Part shown: piece after piece, positions 26,991 through 37,354 of the stretch | How positions within the stretch are numbered: the first letter of the stretch is position 1 | How the letters are laid out: each line of letters starts with the position of its first letter | NCBI RefSeq assembly: GCF_000315915.1 | Contig: NC_020185.1 | Span: 2,108,001 to 2,172,000, forward strand | Reading direction: 5' to 3' | DNA: 64,000 bases | Source of the DNA: Henningerozyma blattae CBS 6284 | Taxonomy: Eukaryota; Ascomycota; Saccharomycetes; Saccharomycetales; Saccharomycetaceae | The notes under the pieces: generated by a model | Seen by the model: the letters and a program-made list of their open reading frames with translations, nothing else | Databases searched by the model: none | Told to the model about the DNA's origin: nothing | Translations under genes and position numbers: made by a program

Positions 26991-27935
26991 CTAGTTAACT
27001 AAAGCAGAAGCAGTAGCAGATTCGTATTTCCAGTTTGGTGGTAAAACGGAAACGGTTCTGTAGTATCTAGCTAATCTGTGGATTCTAGATTCGATCAAAA
27101 TCAATCTGAATTTAGCGTCCTTGTCCTTTCTGTTTCTTTCTAAGTGCTTTCTGACAGAGACAGCCTTCTTAATCAAGAAGTATAAATCTTCTGGGATTTC
27201 TGGAGCGAAACCGTTAGATTTCAAGATTCTTAAAATCTTGTTACCAGTGATGACACGAGATTGACTGACACCATGAGCATCTCTCAATAAGACACCAATA
27301 GAAGATGGGGTTAAACCCTTTCTGGCATACTTGATGATTTGTTCAACAACAGCTTCAGAAGATAACTTGAACCAAGCTGGAGCGTTTCTAGAGTATGGAA
27401 TAGCGGAGGAAGAGATACCTTTACCCTGTAATAATAAAATGTTACTATTCGAAAAATTTTAAAAATTTCTCAAATATTAGCTTATTGTTAGTAAAAACTT
27501 ATTCGTGATTGGCGCTATTTATTTAATTAAGCCAAGAAACGTTATATATTTCTACATTAAAATTCGATATCAAGAGAACTTCCTTAATCTATTATATCAT
27601 ATTAAATTTTTTGACATAACTTATCCTATACGAACGCATAGTTTAAACTAATCTAAACTTTTAATATTTTACAATATCGAAGTTCAACGCTTTAAAAATT
27701 AAATTTTTAAAACGTCCTTTAATCTTGGTATCACCCAGCCATGCATCGAGTATAAAAATTATCATTTAAGATAAAATTCATCTAACTAACCTTAAATCTA
27801 AAAAGAATAAGGTTGATGCATACCAGAAAACTTCAATGAAGAAATATGATCCGTAACTTTGAACAAAATTAAATAAACGTCATAATTTATCTAATTGATA
27901 GTGGAGGTACATACAGAACTGTGCATACGACCCAT
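26991..27935 (-). CDS. RPS13: ribosomal protein uS15 (Rps13), spliced
   Basis: Small-subunit ribosomal protein uS15. The coding sequence joins exon 1, 27935 down to 27915 (21 bases, MGRMHSS), to exon 2, 27425 down to 26991. The result is 151 residues, the S. cerevisiae length. Exon 2 starts [16 protein letters not shown] and contains [27 protein letters not shown] and the [11 protein letters not shown] signature. Splice signals are canonical: GTATGT at 27914-27909 and CAG ending at 27426. In S. cerevisiae RPS13 is also spliced after about the seventh codon. Position near LCB2 matches YDR064W-YDR062W. Confidence 0.97.
27426..27914 (-). other. RPS13 intron
   Basis: 489 bases on the minus strand. 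The 5' splice site is GTATGT. The branch site TACTAAC (plus-strand 27487-27493) puts the branch A 62 bases before the 3' splice site, which reads TTACAG. I see no C/D-box snoRNA in it. Confidence 0.94.
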
Positions 27936-28670
27936 TGTGACTGATTTATTTAATGCTGTTGTACTTCGTGAAGGGAGATTGCATGGAAAAGAAAGTTGTG
28001 AAAAAGCATACTTAAAATGTGTTTGCTTATATATTATTGATGCCTTACTTTAGATTTTCTCGATGGCTGAAATTTTTTTTTTTCCCGGGCTATGAAAACT
28101 CGAAAAAAATCAAATAATTTAGTTAACTAGTGTTTCAATAATGTTAAATTCGGAAAAATATCAAGAAAAATATCAGAAGCTAAAAATAAAGTGTGGTGTA
28201 CAGATTTATGAGCAGTCTTTTTTAGACAAATTCCAGTTATATTGCAACAAAAGGAATATGTGAAATTAATGAAGTTAAATAAATAAAAGAGTTAAAAAAT
28301 ATATATATTATAAATGATAAGGGTAATATAGTTAATGGTATACAATAAACATGAGTAAAAAAAAGAAAAGATAAATACATAAGCTCAATTAAGAGGGAAA
28401 GTTCAAATAACACAAATATAAAAAACGTTAGATTTATTTTTATTTTAATACATTTATAGATTATGATAATTATTAATGGTTATTTTGTTTACAAAAAAAA
28501 GGGAAACAGTTTGTGTTATGTAAGGTGAAGGGGTTAAAAAAAGGGAAGGGGAACATTACGTTTAGATAAGGTTAGTTAAAAAATGAAATGAATAGGATTA
28601 GTAAATGTAGTAATGTATTAAAGAATGATGAGCCTCGAAGTATAGAGGGTAATGTTATAATTATTCTATC

Positions 28671-28703
<33 letters not shown>

Positions 28704-28731
28704 TTATTTTGGATTTTTATTATTTTAATGC
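27936..28731. promoter_or_regulatory. RPS13 promoter and LCB2 3' flank
   Basis: About 800 bp. The RPS13 promoter lies at the left and includes a CCCGGGC near 28084 with A/T-rich tracts. I do not see a convincing Rap1 site. LCB2 3' flank lies at the right, with a (TTA)n run at about 28672-28702. Confidence 0.45.
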
Positions 28732-30429
28732 TTAATCAAGAAAGAAACGATCATACTTACAATCTTGAGGAGTCTTTTCTAAGACTTCTTCAATTGACCA
28801 TCTTGGAGGTCTACCATCTTCTTCGACGTTAGCCTTACCTGAACTGACTTTTAAGAATAATTTATCCCCAACTTCATCGACATGGCGTAACAAATAATCT
28901 ATATCTTCTTTTGTTAAAGAAGCTGACATACAGAATCTAACACGAGATTCGATCAAAGGAGTAGCTGGGTATGCAACGACAACAACGGCAATTTTTCTTT
29001 GTAACATCATTCTCGAGAAAGCGGGCATCTTAGAAGGACAGTATAATAACATTGGGATAACTGGTGAGTCTGGATGACCATAAACAATGAAACCCAATCT
29101 TTGCAACCCTAGACGTAAGTATCTTGAGTTGAAAGCAATTCTTTGTAATCTTTCTGCACCTTCACCTGGATGAAGCTGACCCATGATAGTTCTTGTGGAA
29201 GAGATGATTTGAGCCAAGACGGGAGCAGGGGTAGATTCACCATAACTACAAGTAGATAAGTCCAATCTGAATCTATCAATCATCCATTTATCACAAGCAA
29301 TATAACCACCTGCAGCACCGAATGATTTTGTAAAAGTACCCATTAAAATATCGATTTCATTTGGATCAACACCAAAGACATCACAAACACCACGCCCAGT
29401 TGGACCCATAGCACCAATGGAATGAGCTTCATCAACATATAGATAACATTTATATTTCTTCTTTAATTCAATCAAAGCTGGTAAATTACATAGAGTACCT
29501 TCCATCGAGAATAAACCTTCTACACAAATAATAATTTTCTTCCATGGACGACTTGTCTTTGGTTGACCCAATACGATTTGTTCTCTAATTAACTTTTCCA
29601 AAGCAGTCATATCGTTATGTTTGAAGATTCTCACAGTAGCACCAGATAATCTGACCCCAGTTCTAATGGAAGTATGATTTAATTCATCAGAAATGACCAA
29701 ACATTTTGAATCTAAAAAGGCATTGAAGAAATTAGCATTAGTACCATACCCTTGAGAGAAAATCATAGCGTCTTCTTTGCCCAAGAATGTAGCAATCAAA
29801 CGTTCCGCTTCTACATGTAAATCAGTTGTACCAATCAAAGTTCTTGGTCCATTACTTTGAACACCATATTTATCGATAGAATCTAAAGCAGCATCAGTAC
29901 ATTGTCCTTTACTTTGAGCAAAACCTAAATAATTATAAGAGGATAAATTCAAACACATTGTAGTAGAGCCTGGGTATGTAAAGAAATCATTCATGTTATG
30001 AGAAATACGATCAATACACTCAATGAATCTACCTGGGACACCAGTGGTTGGTCTTGCAAAACAATCATCGATTCTTTTCTTTAATCTTCTAACATAAAAA
30101 GATTCAAATTTAGAAAACCAAGGAGCATAACCATCTTGTTCAATGACATCAGTATGCTTTTCCTTTTGAAACTTTAATCCAAGGAAATCATGTATGTGAC
30201 CCAGAATAATCAAGATCAAATAATTCAGGTAAGTAATTAGAACGATATAATATGGAGGAGTATCCATGATTGGTGGACCCAATGATTTGCTCTTTAATCT
30301 CTTGGTTTCCAATAAAAATTCCTTAGACGTCAAAGACCCGTATTCATTTTCCTTTTGAACAAGTACTGGTAGTTCCTTTGGGGGTATTAATTTGACTCTT
30401 GTAGTTGCAGCAGAGCTTGTATAAGTCAT
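28732..30429 (-). CDS. LCB2: serine palmitoyltransferase subunit Lcb2
   Basis: Lcb2 is the catalytic subunit of ER serine palmitoyltransferase, which condenses serine with palmitoyl-CoA in the first step of sphingolipid synthesis, paired with Lcb1. The product has 565 residues (S. cerevisiae 561). An N-terminal membrane segment lies near 63-80 (YLNYLILIILGHIHDF). The aminotransferase class II fold follows, with YVDEAHSIGAMGPTGRG and the PLP lysine in GTFTKSFGAAGGY at about residue 367. The ATG at 30429 is the first in frame. Confidence 0.97.
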   Translation of the reverse strand: MTYTSSAATTRVKLIPPKELPVLVQKENEYGSLTSKEFLLETKRLKSKSLGPPIMDTPPYYIVLITYLNYLILIILGHIHDFLGLKFQKEKHTDVIEQDGYAPWFSKFESFYVRRLKKRIDDCFARPTTGVPGRFIECIDRISHNMNDFFTYPGSTTMCLNLSSYNYLGFAQSKGQCTDAALDSIDKYGVQSNGPRTLIGTTDLHVEAERLIATFLGKEDAMIFSQGYGTNANFFNAFLDSKCLVISDELNHTSIRTGVRLSGATVRIFKHNDMTALEKLIREQIVLGQPKTSRPWKKIIICVEGLFSMEGTLCNLPALIELKKKYKCYLYVDEAHSIGAMGPTGRGVCDVFGVDPNEIDILMGTFTKSFGAAGGYIACDKWMIDRFRLDLSTCSYGESTPAPVLAQIISSTRTIMGQLHPGEGAERLQRIAFNSRYLRLGLQRLGFIVYGHPDSPVIPMLLYCPSKMPAFSRMMLQRKIAVVVVAYPATPLIESRVRFCMSASLTKEDIDYLLRHVDEVGDKLFLKVSSGKANVEEDGRPPRWSIEEVLEKTPQDCKYDRFFLD

Positions 30430-31183
30430 TGTGATATTATATTAATATATTATTTATTGTTATTAAAATGTGCAATGGTATTAGTGATGGTAAAGTATTT
30501 TATAAATGTTTATAGTTTTATTCGTGGTTATATTGAGAACTTTAATGTATCATATAGAAATAAAAATAAAAATAGAAAAAAAAGGAAAAAAATAAAAGAT
30601 TAATATTATAGGAGTAAAAGAAGAGAATTGGATTGATTGAATAAGATAGAACTGAATTAAACTTAATGATATAAGAAATAAACAGTAAACCAAAAATAAA
30701 GTCTTTTAATTTTTTTTTGTTTGACTCTCGACGTATATAAATATGAACAATTGTAATACAATTAATTATTAATAAAGATATCAAAAATAAACATTACCAG
30801 TATATAAGTGAAGAATTAAATTATACAAATAAATTAAAACTTGCCCTGTATGTTTTCCAAAACTCGATTGAAATTGAAATTGAAGTTTCACTTAGTTCCG
30901 TCCGTGGTTGTTTCCTTAGTAAACGAAACTTCCTTTATTTGCCGTCTCCTATTTTTCAGGTTCCAATGTTGTTTTCACTCAAATGCCGGATCGAGTGGCA
31001 CAGAACGGGCGTAGAACAACCGGCCACCGTACCGTGCGGCGCTAGCAACAGGCTCTGCCAATTAGCAAACGCTGCAAAGAAAACAATTTGGAAGCTGGCA
31101 AAAACGTGACAGGCTTTGCCAGGGGCATCGCCAACATGTCTTTGCTTCAAATAGGAGCAATAGGAGATGGCTCATGTTCAGCA
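30430..31183. promoter_or_regulatory. LCB2 promoter
   Basis: About 750 bp. The first half is A/T-rich. Bases about 30890-31150 are richer in G+C and give a chance 64-codon frame. GAAACTTCC and TTGAAATTGAAATTGAAG stretches occur near 30870-30930. No site is identified firmly. Confidence 0.4.
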
Positions 31184-32668
31184 CTAGTTAGATTTAGCTA
31201 TGCCGAGGTCTATTTGGTGGGTACAAGAGGGAGTTTCTTCGGGACAATGGGCCACAGCTAACATTGTGCCGGGCCATGCTGCTAACTGGCGTAATGCCCA
31301 GTCACGATGAACTGAATGCATCCCTGAGAGGGCTTCATCTAGGATAAGAATACGAGGATTCTTGAGAAGAGCACGCGCTAAAAGAATTACTTTTTGTTCA
31401 CTAGTAGATAGCATACCAAACTTAGTTGTAGATGATAGTAAGCGCAACTCAGAAATGATCTTAGTAATCCTTTCTTGTTGTAATTTATCCAGTTTATTCC
31501 ACATAGGAGCAAAATTATTGGAAGAATTGTCATGCAACCCACTAGACAATGTCTCTTCTATAGAATATTCCTTACCTCTTTGTAAATAAATGGCATGAAG
31601 CTCTGGAGATGACATTGCGATATCAGCATTGATATCAAAATAATTGCAGCGACCACTTTTCCTTGGTTGACCGTCTTGCCAAATATGCGAATTCCATGAT
31701 TTTGGATGGTCTGCTGTGATTAATGAGAGCAATGTCGATTTACCGGTCCCATTGGCTCCCTGGATATGCCATTTCTCTCCTTCATGTATCTTCAAGTTCA
31801 TATTCTCAAATACAGGCACTTTGCTATCACTATAAGAAACTGTCATGTTTCTCATTTCAAAAATTGGAACCTCTTTTCTTTGACAATTTTGCATCTTCTT
31901 ATGATATTCTTGATTGAATAATTCAATAGTTGGCAATTCATTTTTCTTCATATCATCTCTTAATTGATGGAATTGCTTATAACATTCTTGAATACTCCCG
32001 TGGAAAATTACACCTTTATCTTCTTCTACTCCAATAACATGGCTAATCCATTCCGGTAATTCGTCTTGTTCTCTCATACCAATAATTAATTGATTATTTT
32101 TAGAACTATATTCTTGGAAAAACTTGGAAACTTTCTTAATTGTGGCTGGATCTAATCCTAAAAAGGGTTCATCTATCAATAACACATCTGGCTTGCTCAA
32201 TAATACTTTGGCCATACGAGCACGTCTCATTTGGCCATTACTCAACCCCATCACCCATCTATCTAATAATTCTTCAATTTGGAAAGCATCTACAATAGAT
32301 TCATATAATCGTGAATTATTACCTGTGGGATTAGATATATATTGCTTACATGTTTGATCGAAATATGAATCTTTGAAATGTTCATACCTAGTAGAAAGGC
32401 ATTCATTGATTGGAATATTACTGTTGAATTGAAATAATTTTACATTTTTTATCCCTGCACCATATCTGAAAGTCTCACTAGCCATAGGATAAGGTATATA
32501 AAATTTGTTGGAAAGAATTTTCAACATGGTGGTCTTACCCGATCCATAACATGCCCAAGTTTCATTAGATTTGATATTTAGACCAATCGCCTTAGGGTAT
32601 ACAGCAGGGATGTTCTTTGCTAAGGAAGGCTTAAAGAGAGCATTCTTAATGGATATGATGCTTGACAT
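31184..32668 (-). CDS. tandem ABC ATPase without membrane domains (YDR061W-like)
   Basis: Orthologue by sequence and synteny (next to LCB2) of S. cerevisiae YDR061W, a soluble protein with two ABC cassettes and no transmembrane segments, of unclear function. The chosen start is the ATG at 32668, giving MSSIISIKNALF and 494 residues. Cassette 1: Walker A is ACYGSGKTT, with the leading Gly replaced; signature LSNGQ; Walker B LLIDEP. Cassette 2: canonical GANGTGKST, a weakened signature LSTSEQ, and Walker B LILDEA. This resembles bacterial ModF-type proteins. The asymmetry suggests one composite site is stronger. Confidence 0.88.
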   Translation of the reverse strand: MSSIISIKNALFKPSLAKNIPAVYPKAIGLNIKSNETWACYGSGKTTMLKILSNKFYIPYPMASETFRYGAGIKNVKLFQFNSNIPINECLSTRYEHFKDSYFDQTCKQYISNPTGNNSRLYESIVDAFQIEELLDRWVMGLSNGQMRRARMAKVLLSKPDVLLIDEPFLGLDPATIKKVSKFFQEYSSKNNQLIIGMREQDELPEWISHVIGVEEDKGVIFHGSIQECYKQFHQLRDDMKKNELPTIELFNQEYHKKMQNCQRKEVPIFEMRNMTVSYSDSKVPVFENMNLKIHEGEKWHIQGANGTGKSTLLSLITADHPKSWNSHIWQDGQPRKSGRCNYFDINADIAMSSPELHAIYLQRGKEYSIEETLSSGLHDNSSNNFAPMWNKLDKLQQERITKIISELRLLSSTTKFGMLSTSEQKVILLARALLKNPRILILDEALSGMHSVHRDWALRQLAAWPGTMLAVAHCPEETPSCTHQIDLGIAKSN

Positions 32669-32958
32669 CGTAATTGCTACAATTAGTTCTCTCCTCACAT
32701 ATCCAAACAGATCGTAGTCAACAGATTTTCTACCCTTCATATCTTTTTATACACTTTATTTCCGTATTCATTTTTATTTTTATTTTCAATTCAAAGTTCG
32801 GAGTTTTTGGAATTAATTATCCGATTCCGCTCTATTTTACACCAGTTACGGTTATTTTATTTTTTTAAGCACAATAATCTAACTAGGAAAACTGGTTCAC
32901 TATATAAATTAATAATATACCTAAAAGATTGATACAAGTTTAACTTGAAAAATAATCG

Positions 32959-32995
<37 letters not shown>

Positions 32996-33011
32996 GGATA
33001 CTTAACCAAAA
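32669..33011. promoter_or_regulatory. divergent promoter between the ABC gene and RRN10
   Basis: 343 bp shared by two divergent genes. A (TA)n run occupies about 32962-32992, ending 19 bp before the RRN10 ATG, where it would be in the core promoter or leader. No other element identified. Confidence 0.5.
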
Positions 33012-33518
33012 ATGGCAGAGGACACAATATATGATGCTTGCAGTGGGAACATTAAACACAAACATCATTCAAAAAAAGATCTTCCAGCAAGTGCGGACGA
33101 AATATTAGCATTCAAATTGAATCATGAAATTCCTATCCCTTACAAAAGTAGAGAGGAATTGGATGAAATCGCTTCAATAGATGCAACAGAAAATATTTAC
33201 AGAGGTTCCTTAATTCCACAAGTTGATTTGAAAGTATTACATTATTATGCATCTCAGTTATGTTTATTAAAATATCCGGAGTTATCAAACAGAATGGACG
33301 AAACTGCTTTGATAACACTAGGCTTACTTGTTGAACAATGGGTAGAAGATTATTTGACTACAGAAGCTTCATCAATTATCGAGAAACAGGTAGAATCTGA
33401 GGAAGAAGAGAAAGATACAGATAATAATGGCGTTAATCTTGAAACGAAAATCCGTACAGGCCCATCTAGAACAATTTCAAAAGGTACTGATATCAAAGAT
33501 GAATCAGTTGATATATAA
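33012..33518 (+). CDS. RRN10: Rrn10, subunit of the Pol I upstream activating factor
   Basis: Rrn10 is a subunit of UAF, which with TBP and core factor activates RNA polymerase I on rDNA. The product is 168 residues against 145. The conserved core is clear: SADEILAFKLNHEIPIPYKSREELD, then GSLIPQVDLKVLHYYASQLCLLKYP, and ETALITLGLLVEQWVEDYL. The additional length is an acidic C-terminal tail. RRN10-NCL1 adjacency matches YBL025W-YBL024W. Confidence 0.93.
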   Translation: MAEDTIYDACSGNIKHKHHSKKDLPASADEILAFKLNHEIPIPYKSREELDEIASIDATENIYRGSLIPQVDLKVLHYYASQLCLLKYPELSNRMDETALITLGLLVEQWVEDYLTTEASSIIEKQVESEEEEKDTDNNGVNLETKIRTGPSRTISKGTDIKDESVDI

Positions 33519-33578
33519 TTGTGTTTCACTTGGATTCTTTTAATAAATAATATTTTCACGTGATCGTGCTTTCGGACC

Positions 33579-33589
33579 GAAAAATTTTC
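33579..33589 (+). promoter_or_regulatory. RRPE-type element upstream of NCL1
   Basis: GAAAAATTTTC matches the rRNA-processing element core bound by Stb3. A GATGA, reminiscent of a PAC core, follows at 33591-33595. It lies 160 bp upstream of NCL1, and a TCACGTGA is at 33556-33563. Together they suggest control with the ribosome-biogenesis regulon. Confidence 0.5.
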
Positions 33590-33749
33590 CGATGACCTTA
33601 GAAATTTTTGTATGTGTCTTTTTTTTTTTAATTCATTATCACAATATAATTCGACACTAATAGTATAAGATAATCTTTTTAGGACAGTTATTATTTTATC
33701 TCAAATTATTTTCCAAACCATATTCCATAAAAGAGACAATTTAAAAGAA

Positions 33750-35810
33750 ATGGGTAGAAGAAGAAATAATAATGGTGGAAAGAAGAAAATCTTCGGCACT
33801 CGTGATGATTCAAGATCTCAAAACAATTGGTCTGAATTAGTAAGAGAAAATGCTAAATGGGAAACTTATTATAAGAAATTAGCTTTATTCCCCGAAGATC
33901 AATGGGATGAATTTAAGAAATCTTGTCAAACTCCTTTACCTCTAACTTTTAGAGTGACTGGTTCAAGAAAACATGCCCAGGAAGTCTTAAGCCTATTTGA
34001 AAAAAATCATTTACCAAACTTAACTGATGTTGTTTACGAAGGTGAAAAGATTAAAAATCCAATCCAATTGCCATGGTATCCAAATCACTTTGCTTGGCAA
34101 TTAGATGTTCCAAAAACTGTGATTAGAAAACAAGAACAGTTCGCCAAAATGCAAAGATTTCTAGTCGTTGAAAATGCTGTTGGTAATATTTCAAGGCAAG
34201 AAGCAGTATCCATGATTCCGCCTTTAGTTCTTGAAGTTAAACCACATCATACTGTTCTTGATATGTGTGCTGCTCCAGGTTCTAAAACTGCCCAAATGAT
34301 CGAAGCTTTACATATGGAAAATGCTGAGCCAACTGGGTTCGTTGTTGCTAATGATTCAGATTACAGGAGATCTCATATGTTGGTTCATCAATTGAAAAGA
34401 TTGAATAGTGCTAATATGATGGTTGTTAACCACGATGCTCAATTCTTCCCTCGTATTAAATTATCAGTAGGAGATAATAAGGCAAAAGATGCATTAAAGT
34501 TTGATAGAATTTTATGTGATGTTCCATGCTCAGGTGATGGTACCATGAGAAAAAATGTCAATGTTTGGAAAGATTGGAATACACAAGCCGGTTTAGGCCT
34601 ACATACCATTCAATACAATATTTTAAATAGAGGTTTACACCTGTTAAAGACTGGTGGTAGATTAGTATATTCTACTTGTTCCTTAAACCCAATTGAAAAT
34701 GAAGCTGTTGTTGCAAGGGCTTTAAGAACTTGGGGTTCTAAGATTAAAATTATCAATTGTGATGACAAATTACCAGGCTTGATAAGATCTAATGGTGTCA
34801 CCCAATGGCCTGTTTTTGATAGAAACATGGAATCTAAGAATAAAGGCGATGAAGGCACTCTTGAAAGTTGGTTCCCACCAACTGATGAAGAAGTTACTGC
34901 TTTCAACTTACAAAATTGTATGAGAGTGTATCCACATCAACAAAATACTGGTGGGTTTTTCATTACAGTTATAGAGAAGGTTGAAGAAAATCTTGAATCT
35001 GGCGAACCTCAGCCTAAAAAAGCTAAAATAGCGTCCAGTTCCTCTGAATCTAACTCAGATGCTACTCCAGCACCAAAGCCAACATCCGTTGAACCAAAAA
35101 AAGAAAAATTACCTCGTGATGCTAATGAAGAACCATTCGTTTTCATCGATCCACATCACAAAGCCCTACAAAATGTTTGGTCTTTCTATGGTATTGATGA
35201 TAAATTTGATAAAGAAGCCTGCTTAGTTCGTAATGCTACTGGGGAGCCTACTAGAGTTGTTTATACTGTTGCCCCAGCTCTAAAGGAAATTATCAAAGCA
35301 AATGAAGATAGATTAAAGATTGTATATTCTGGTGTTAGGCTATTTGTCGCTCAAAGAAGTGATATTGAATGTTCTTGGAGAATCCAAAGTGAAGCTTTAC
35401 CAATAATGAAACACCACATGAAATCAGAAAGAATTGTTGAAGGTTCTCTGGAGTTATTGAAAGTATTATTAACAGAATCTTTCCCAAGCTTTGAACTACT
35501 TGAAAAAACTAGCGGTGACTTAGAATACATTACTAAGATGAAAAAGCTAAGTGCCGGTTGTGCTTTTGTTGAAGTTAAGCGTGAAGATTCTGATAAAGAA
35601 TCATTGTTTTTACCAATCTGGAATGGAACTAAATGTGTCAACTTAATGGTTTCTAAGGAAGATGGTCATGAATTATTATATAGAGTGTACGGCATTGAAA
35701 CATCTTCTAAAGATAACTCTAAGGTTCAAAAGAAACAGGAATCTACCAAACCAGAAGCTTCAGAAACCCCAATAACTACTGATTCTGCTGCAGATGAGCC
35801 AGCTACCTAA
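33750..35810 (+). CDS. NCL1: tRNA m5C methyltransferase Ncl1 (Trm4)
   Basis: Ncl1/Trm4 is the NSUN2-type nuclear enzyme that makes 5-methylcytosine in several tRNAs. The product is 686 residues (S. cerevisiae 684). The SAM-binding domain contains DMCAAPGSKTAQ near residue 172, DVPCSGDGTMRKN with the catalytic-release Cys near 259, and the second essential Cys in STCSLNPIENE near 310. The N-terminus is basic (MGRRRNNNGGKKK) and the C-terminus is Lys/Ser/Thr/Pro-rich. Confidence 0.97.
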   Translation: MGRRRNNNGGKKKIFGTRDDSRSQNNWSELVRENAKWETYYKKLALFPEDQWDEFKKSCQTPLPLTFRVTGSRKHAQEVLSLFEKNHLPNLTDVVYEGEKIKNPIQLPWYPNHFAWQLDVPKTVIRKQEQFAKMQRFLVVENAVGNISRQEAVSMIPPLVLEVKPHHTVLDMCAAPGSKTAQMIEALHMENAEPTGFVVANDSDYRRSHMLVHQLKRLNSANMMVVNHDAQFFPRIKLSVGDNKAKDALKFDRILCDVPCSGDGTMRKNVNVWKDWNTQAGLGLHTIQYNILNRGLHLLKTGGRLVYSTCSLNPIENEAVVARALRTWGSKIKIINCDDKLPGLIRSNGVTQWPVFDRNMESKNKGDEGTLESWFPPTDEEVTAFNLQNCMRVYPHQQNTGGFFITVIEKVEENLESGEPQPKKAKIASSSSESNSDATPAPKPTSVEPKKEKLPRDANEEPFVFIDPHHKALQNVWSFYGIDDKFDKEACLVRNATGEPTRVVYTVAPALKEIIKANEDRLKIVYSGVRLFVAQRSDIECSWRIQSEALPIMKHHMKSERIVEGSLELLKVLLTESFPSFELLEKTSGDLEYITKMKKLSAGCAFVEVKREDSDKESLFLPIWNGTKCVNLMVSKEDGHELLYRVYGIETSSKDNSKVQKKQESTKPEASETPITTDSAADEPAT

Positions 35811-36196
35811 AGAGTTAGTATTACATAAAACAGTGCTATTGTTACAACAGTATATTATTTCTTGAGGAATATATGTATATTAATATTATAATATAGGGTA
35901 CACTAAATGTTTTCGACAAGGAACTATAAAAATCTTACCTGGATCGAATTTTTATCTTAATAAGTTTTAAATGTGTAAAATAAATATGAAAATTCCTTCA
36001 TGGCATATAAGCTATTTTCATTAGACGGGTTTAATATTTTAGGCGTCGCGCTTTTTTTTCGGAGTGTATGAATCTATCGATCAAAAATGCTAATGAGCCT
36101 TATATTAGTTATATCAAACGTATTAATAACCCCGTAGTAGTAATAACAAATACCATTTATCGTTAGCATTATTTAACATTATAACATTAATTAATT
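35811..36196. other. NCL1-UBR7-like gene spacer
   Basis: 386 bp, A/T-rich, holding the NCL1 3' flank and the promoter of the following gene. A short GGCGTCGCGC stretch lies near 36042. No gene seen. Confidence 0.45.
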
Positions 36197-37354
36197 ATGG
36201 GTAACTTAGAGGAAGCTGATTTAACGGCTCCAGAATTTATTGAATATCAAAAGGAATTGGAGGAAGAGGCTAGGGCACTTATGCCCTGGAATCCTACAAA
36301 ATGCACATATGAACTAGGACCAATAAGGCAACAGCTGTATGCTTGCAGAGATCATGGTAACATTGCTTTGTGCTATTCATGTGCTATTATTTGCCACACT
36401 ACTTGTGATATAGTAGAACTATTCACGAAGAGAAATTATAGTTGTGATTGTGGTACTGAAAGAGATAGCAAAGAGGCTGAAAAAGGCCAAGATAGCAAAA
36501 TATCCACCAAATATTATTGCCAATTACGGAAAAATACTGTTCTGGATATTCCAGGTAGTCAGAATACATATGGTCACAATTTTCAAGGTTTATTTTGTGG
36601 CTGTTCTAAGGAGTATAACCCCAATTCAGATGCCGTGATGCTACAATGTGTAGCAGGCTTAAACTGTAATGAAGATTGGTATCATGATTACTGTATACTG
36701 GGAAAAGATGAAGTTTCAGCCTCTATAGAGCGTTCTATGCCGAAAGAAGAAGATGTCGAGACTGATAATATTATAGAGAAAGTGATTGACGGTTTTCCTA
36801 AGCTGGATTCATTCAACGCTTTTATCTGCACCAAATGTACAAATAAATACGATTACTATTTTGAAAAACTATTGTCACATGAGCTTTCAGAGACTATCTT
36901 TGCGAAGAAACTATTTAAGATTAATAATACAACTACAAGTAGAAAAAATGAAGATGCAACTGGACAAAAAAGAAAGACAGATGTATCTAAAGCATCCGAG
37001 TACTCTTTGTTTCTAAAAGAAAATTACTCTGATGGATTCAATAAAATAAAAGAATCTTTACTAAAAAATAATGATGATGAGAAATTATTATCCTTTTTAC
37101 AGCATACTATTCCACATCTTATTGAGGATACTCCAGTATATGAGCCCATTGACGAGGAAGAACCCAAATCAAGCATACATGATTTGGCTATGGGATTATT
37201 AAACGAATCAGTAGATAGACAGAAGGCTCTTAGTGCTATTGTTGCATATCATACATTAAAAGATAGATTGGGTGGTTTTTTTCAAAGATTTGCTGATAAT
37301 AATGAAGTAGTAAAGGGTGAAGATATTAAAAACTTTTTTGCAAAAGAAGAATGA
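36197..37354 (+). CDS. UBR7/Mlo2-like protein (UBR box plus PHD-type finger)
   Basis: The 385-residue product has a UBR-type zinc finger at about 34-96 (CTYELG...YACRDHGN...CYSCAIICH...CDCGT) followed by a PHD-like Cys/His cluster at about 134-215 (FCGCSKEYNP...MLQCVAGLNCNEDWYHDYC...FICTKC). That order is the architecture of human UBR7 and S. pombe Mlo2, linked to histone H2B ubiquitylation and nuclear E3 activity. The C-terminal third is helical and acidic. In S. cerevisiae the gene between NCL1 and PIM1 is MCM2; I do not recall a S. cerevisiae UBR7 orthologue, so I give no symbol. It converges with PIM1. Confidence 0.85.
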   Translation: MGNLEEADLTAPEFIEYQKELEEEARALMPWNPTKCTYELGPIRQQLYACRDHGNIALCYSCAIICHTTCDIVELFTKRNYSCDCGTERDSKEAEKGQDSKISTKYYCQLRKNTVLDIPGSQNTYGHNFQGLFCGCSKEYNPNSDAVMLQCVAGLNCNEDWYHDYCILGKDEVSASIERSMPKEEDVETDNIIEKVIDGFPKLDSFNAFICTKCTNKYDYYFEKLLSHELSETIFAKKLFKINNTTTSRKNEDATGQKRKTDVSKASEYSLFLKENYSDGFNKIKESLLKNNDDEKLLSFLQHTIPHLIEDTPVYEPIDEEEPKSSIHDLAMGLLNESVDRQKALSAIVAYHTLKDRLGGFFQRFADNNEVVKGEDIKNFFAKEE

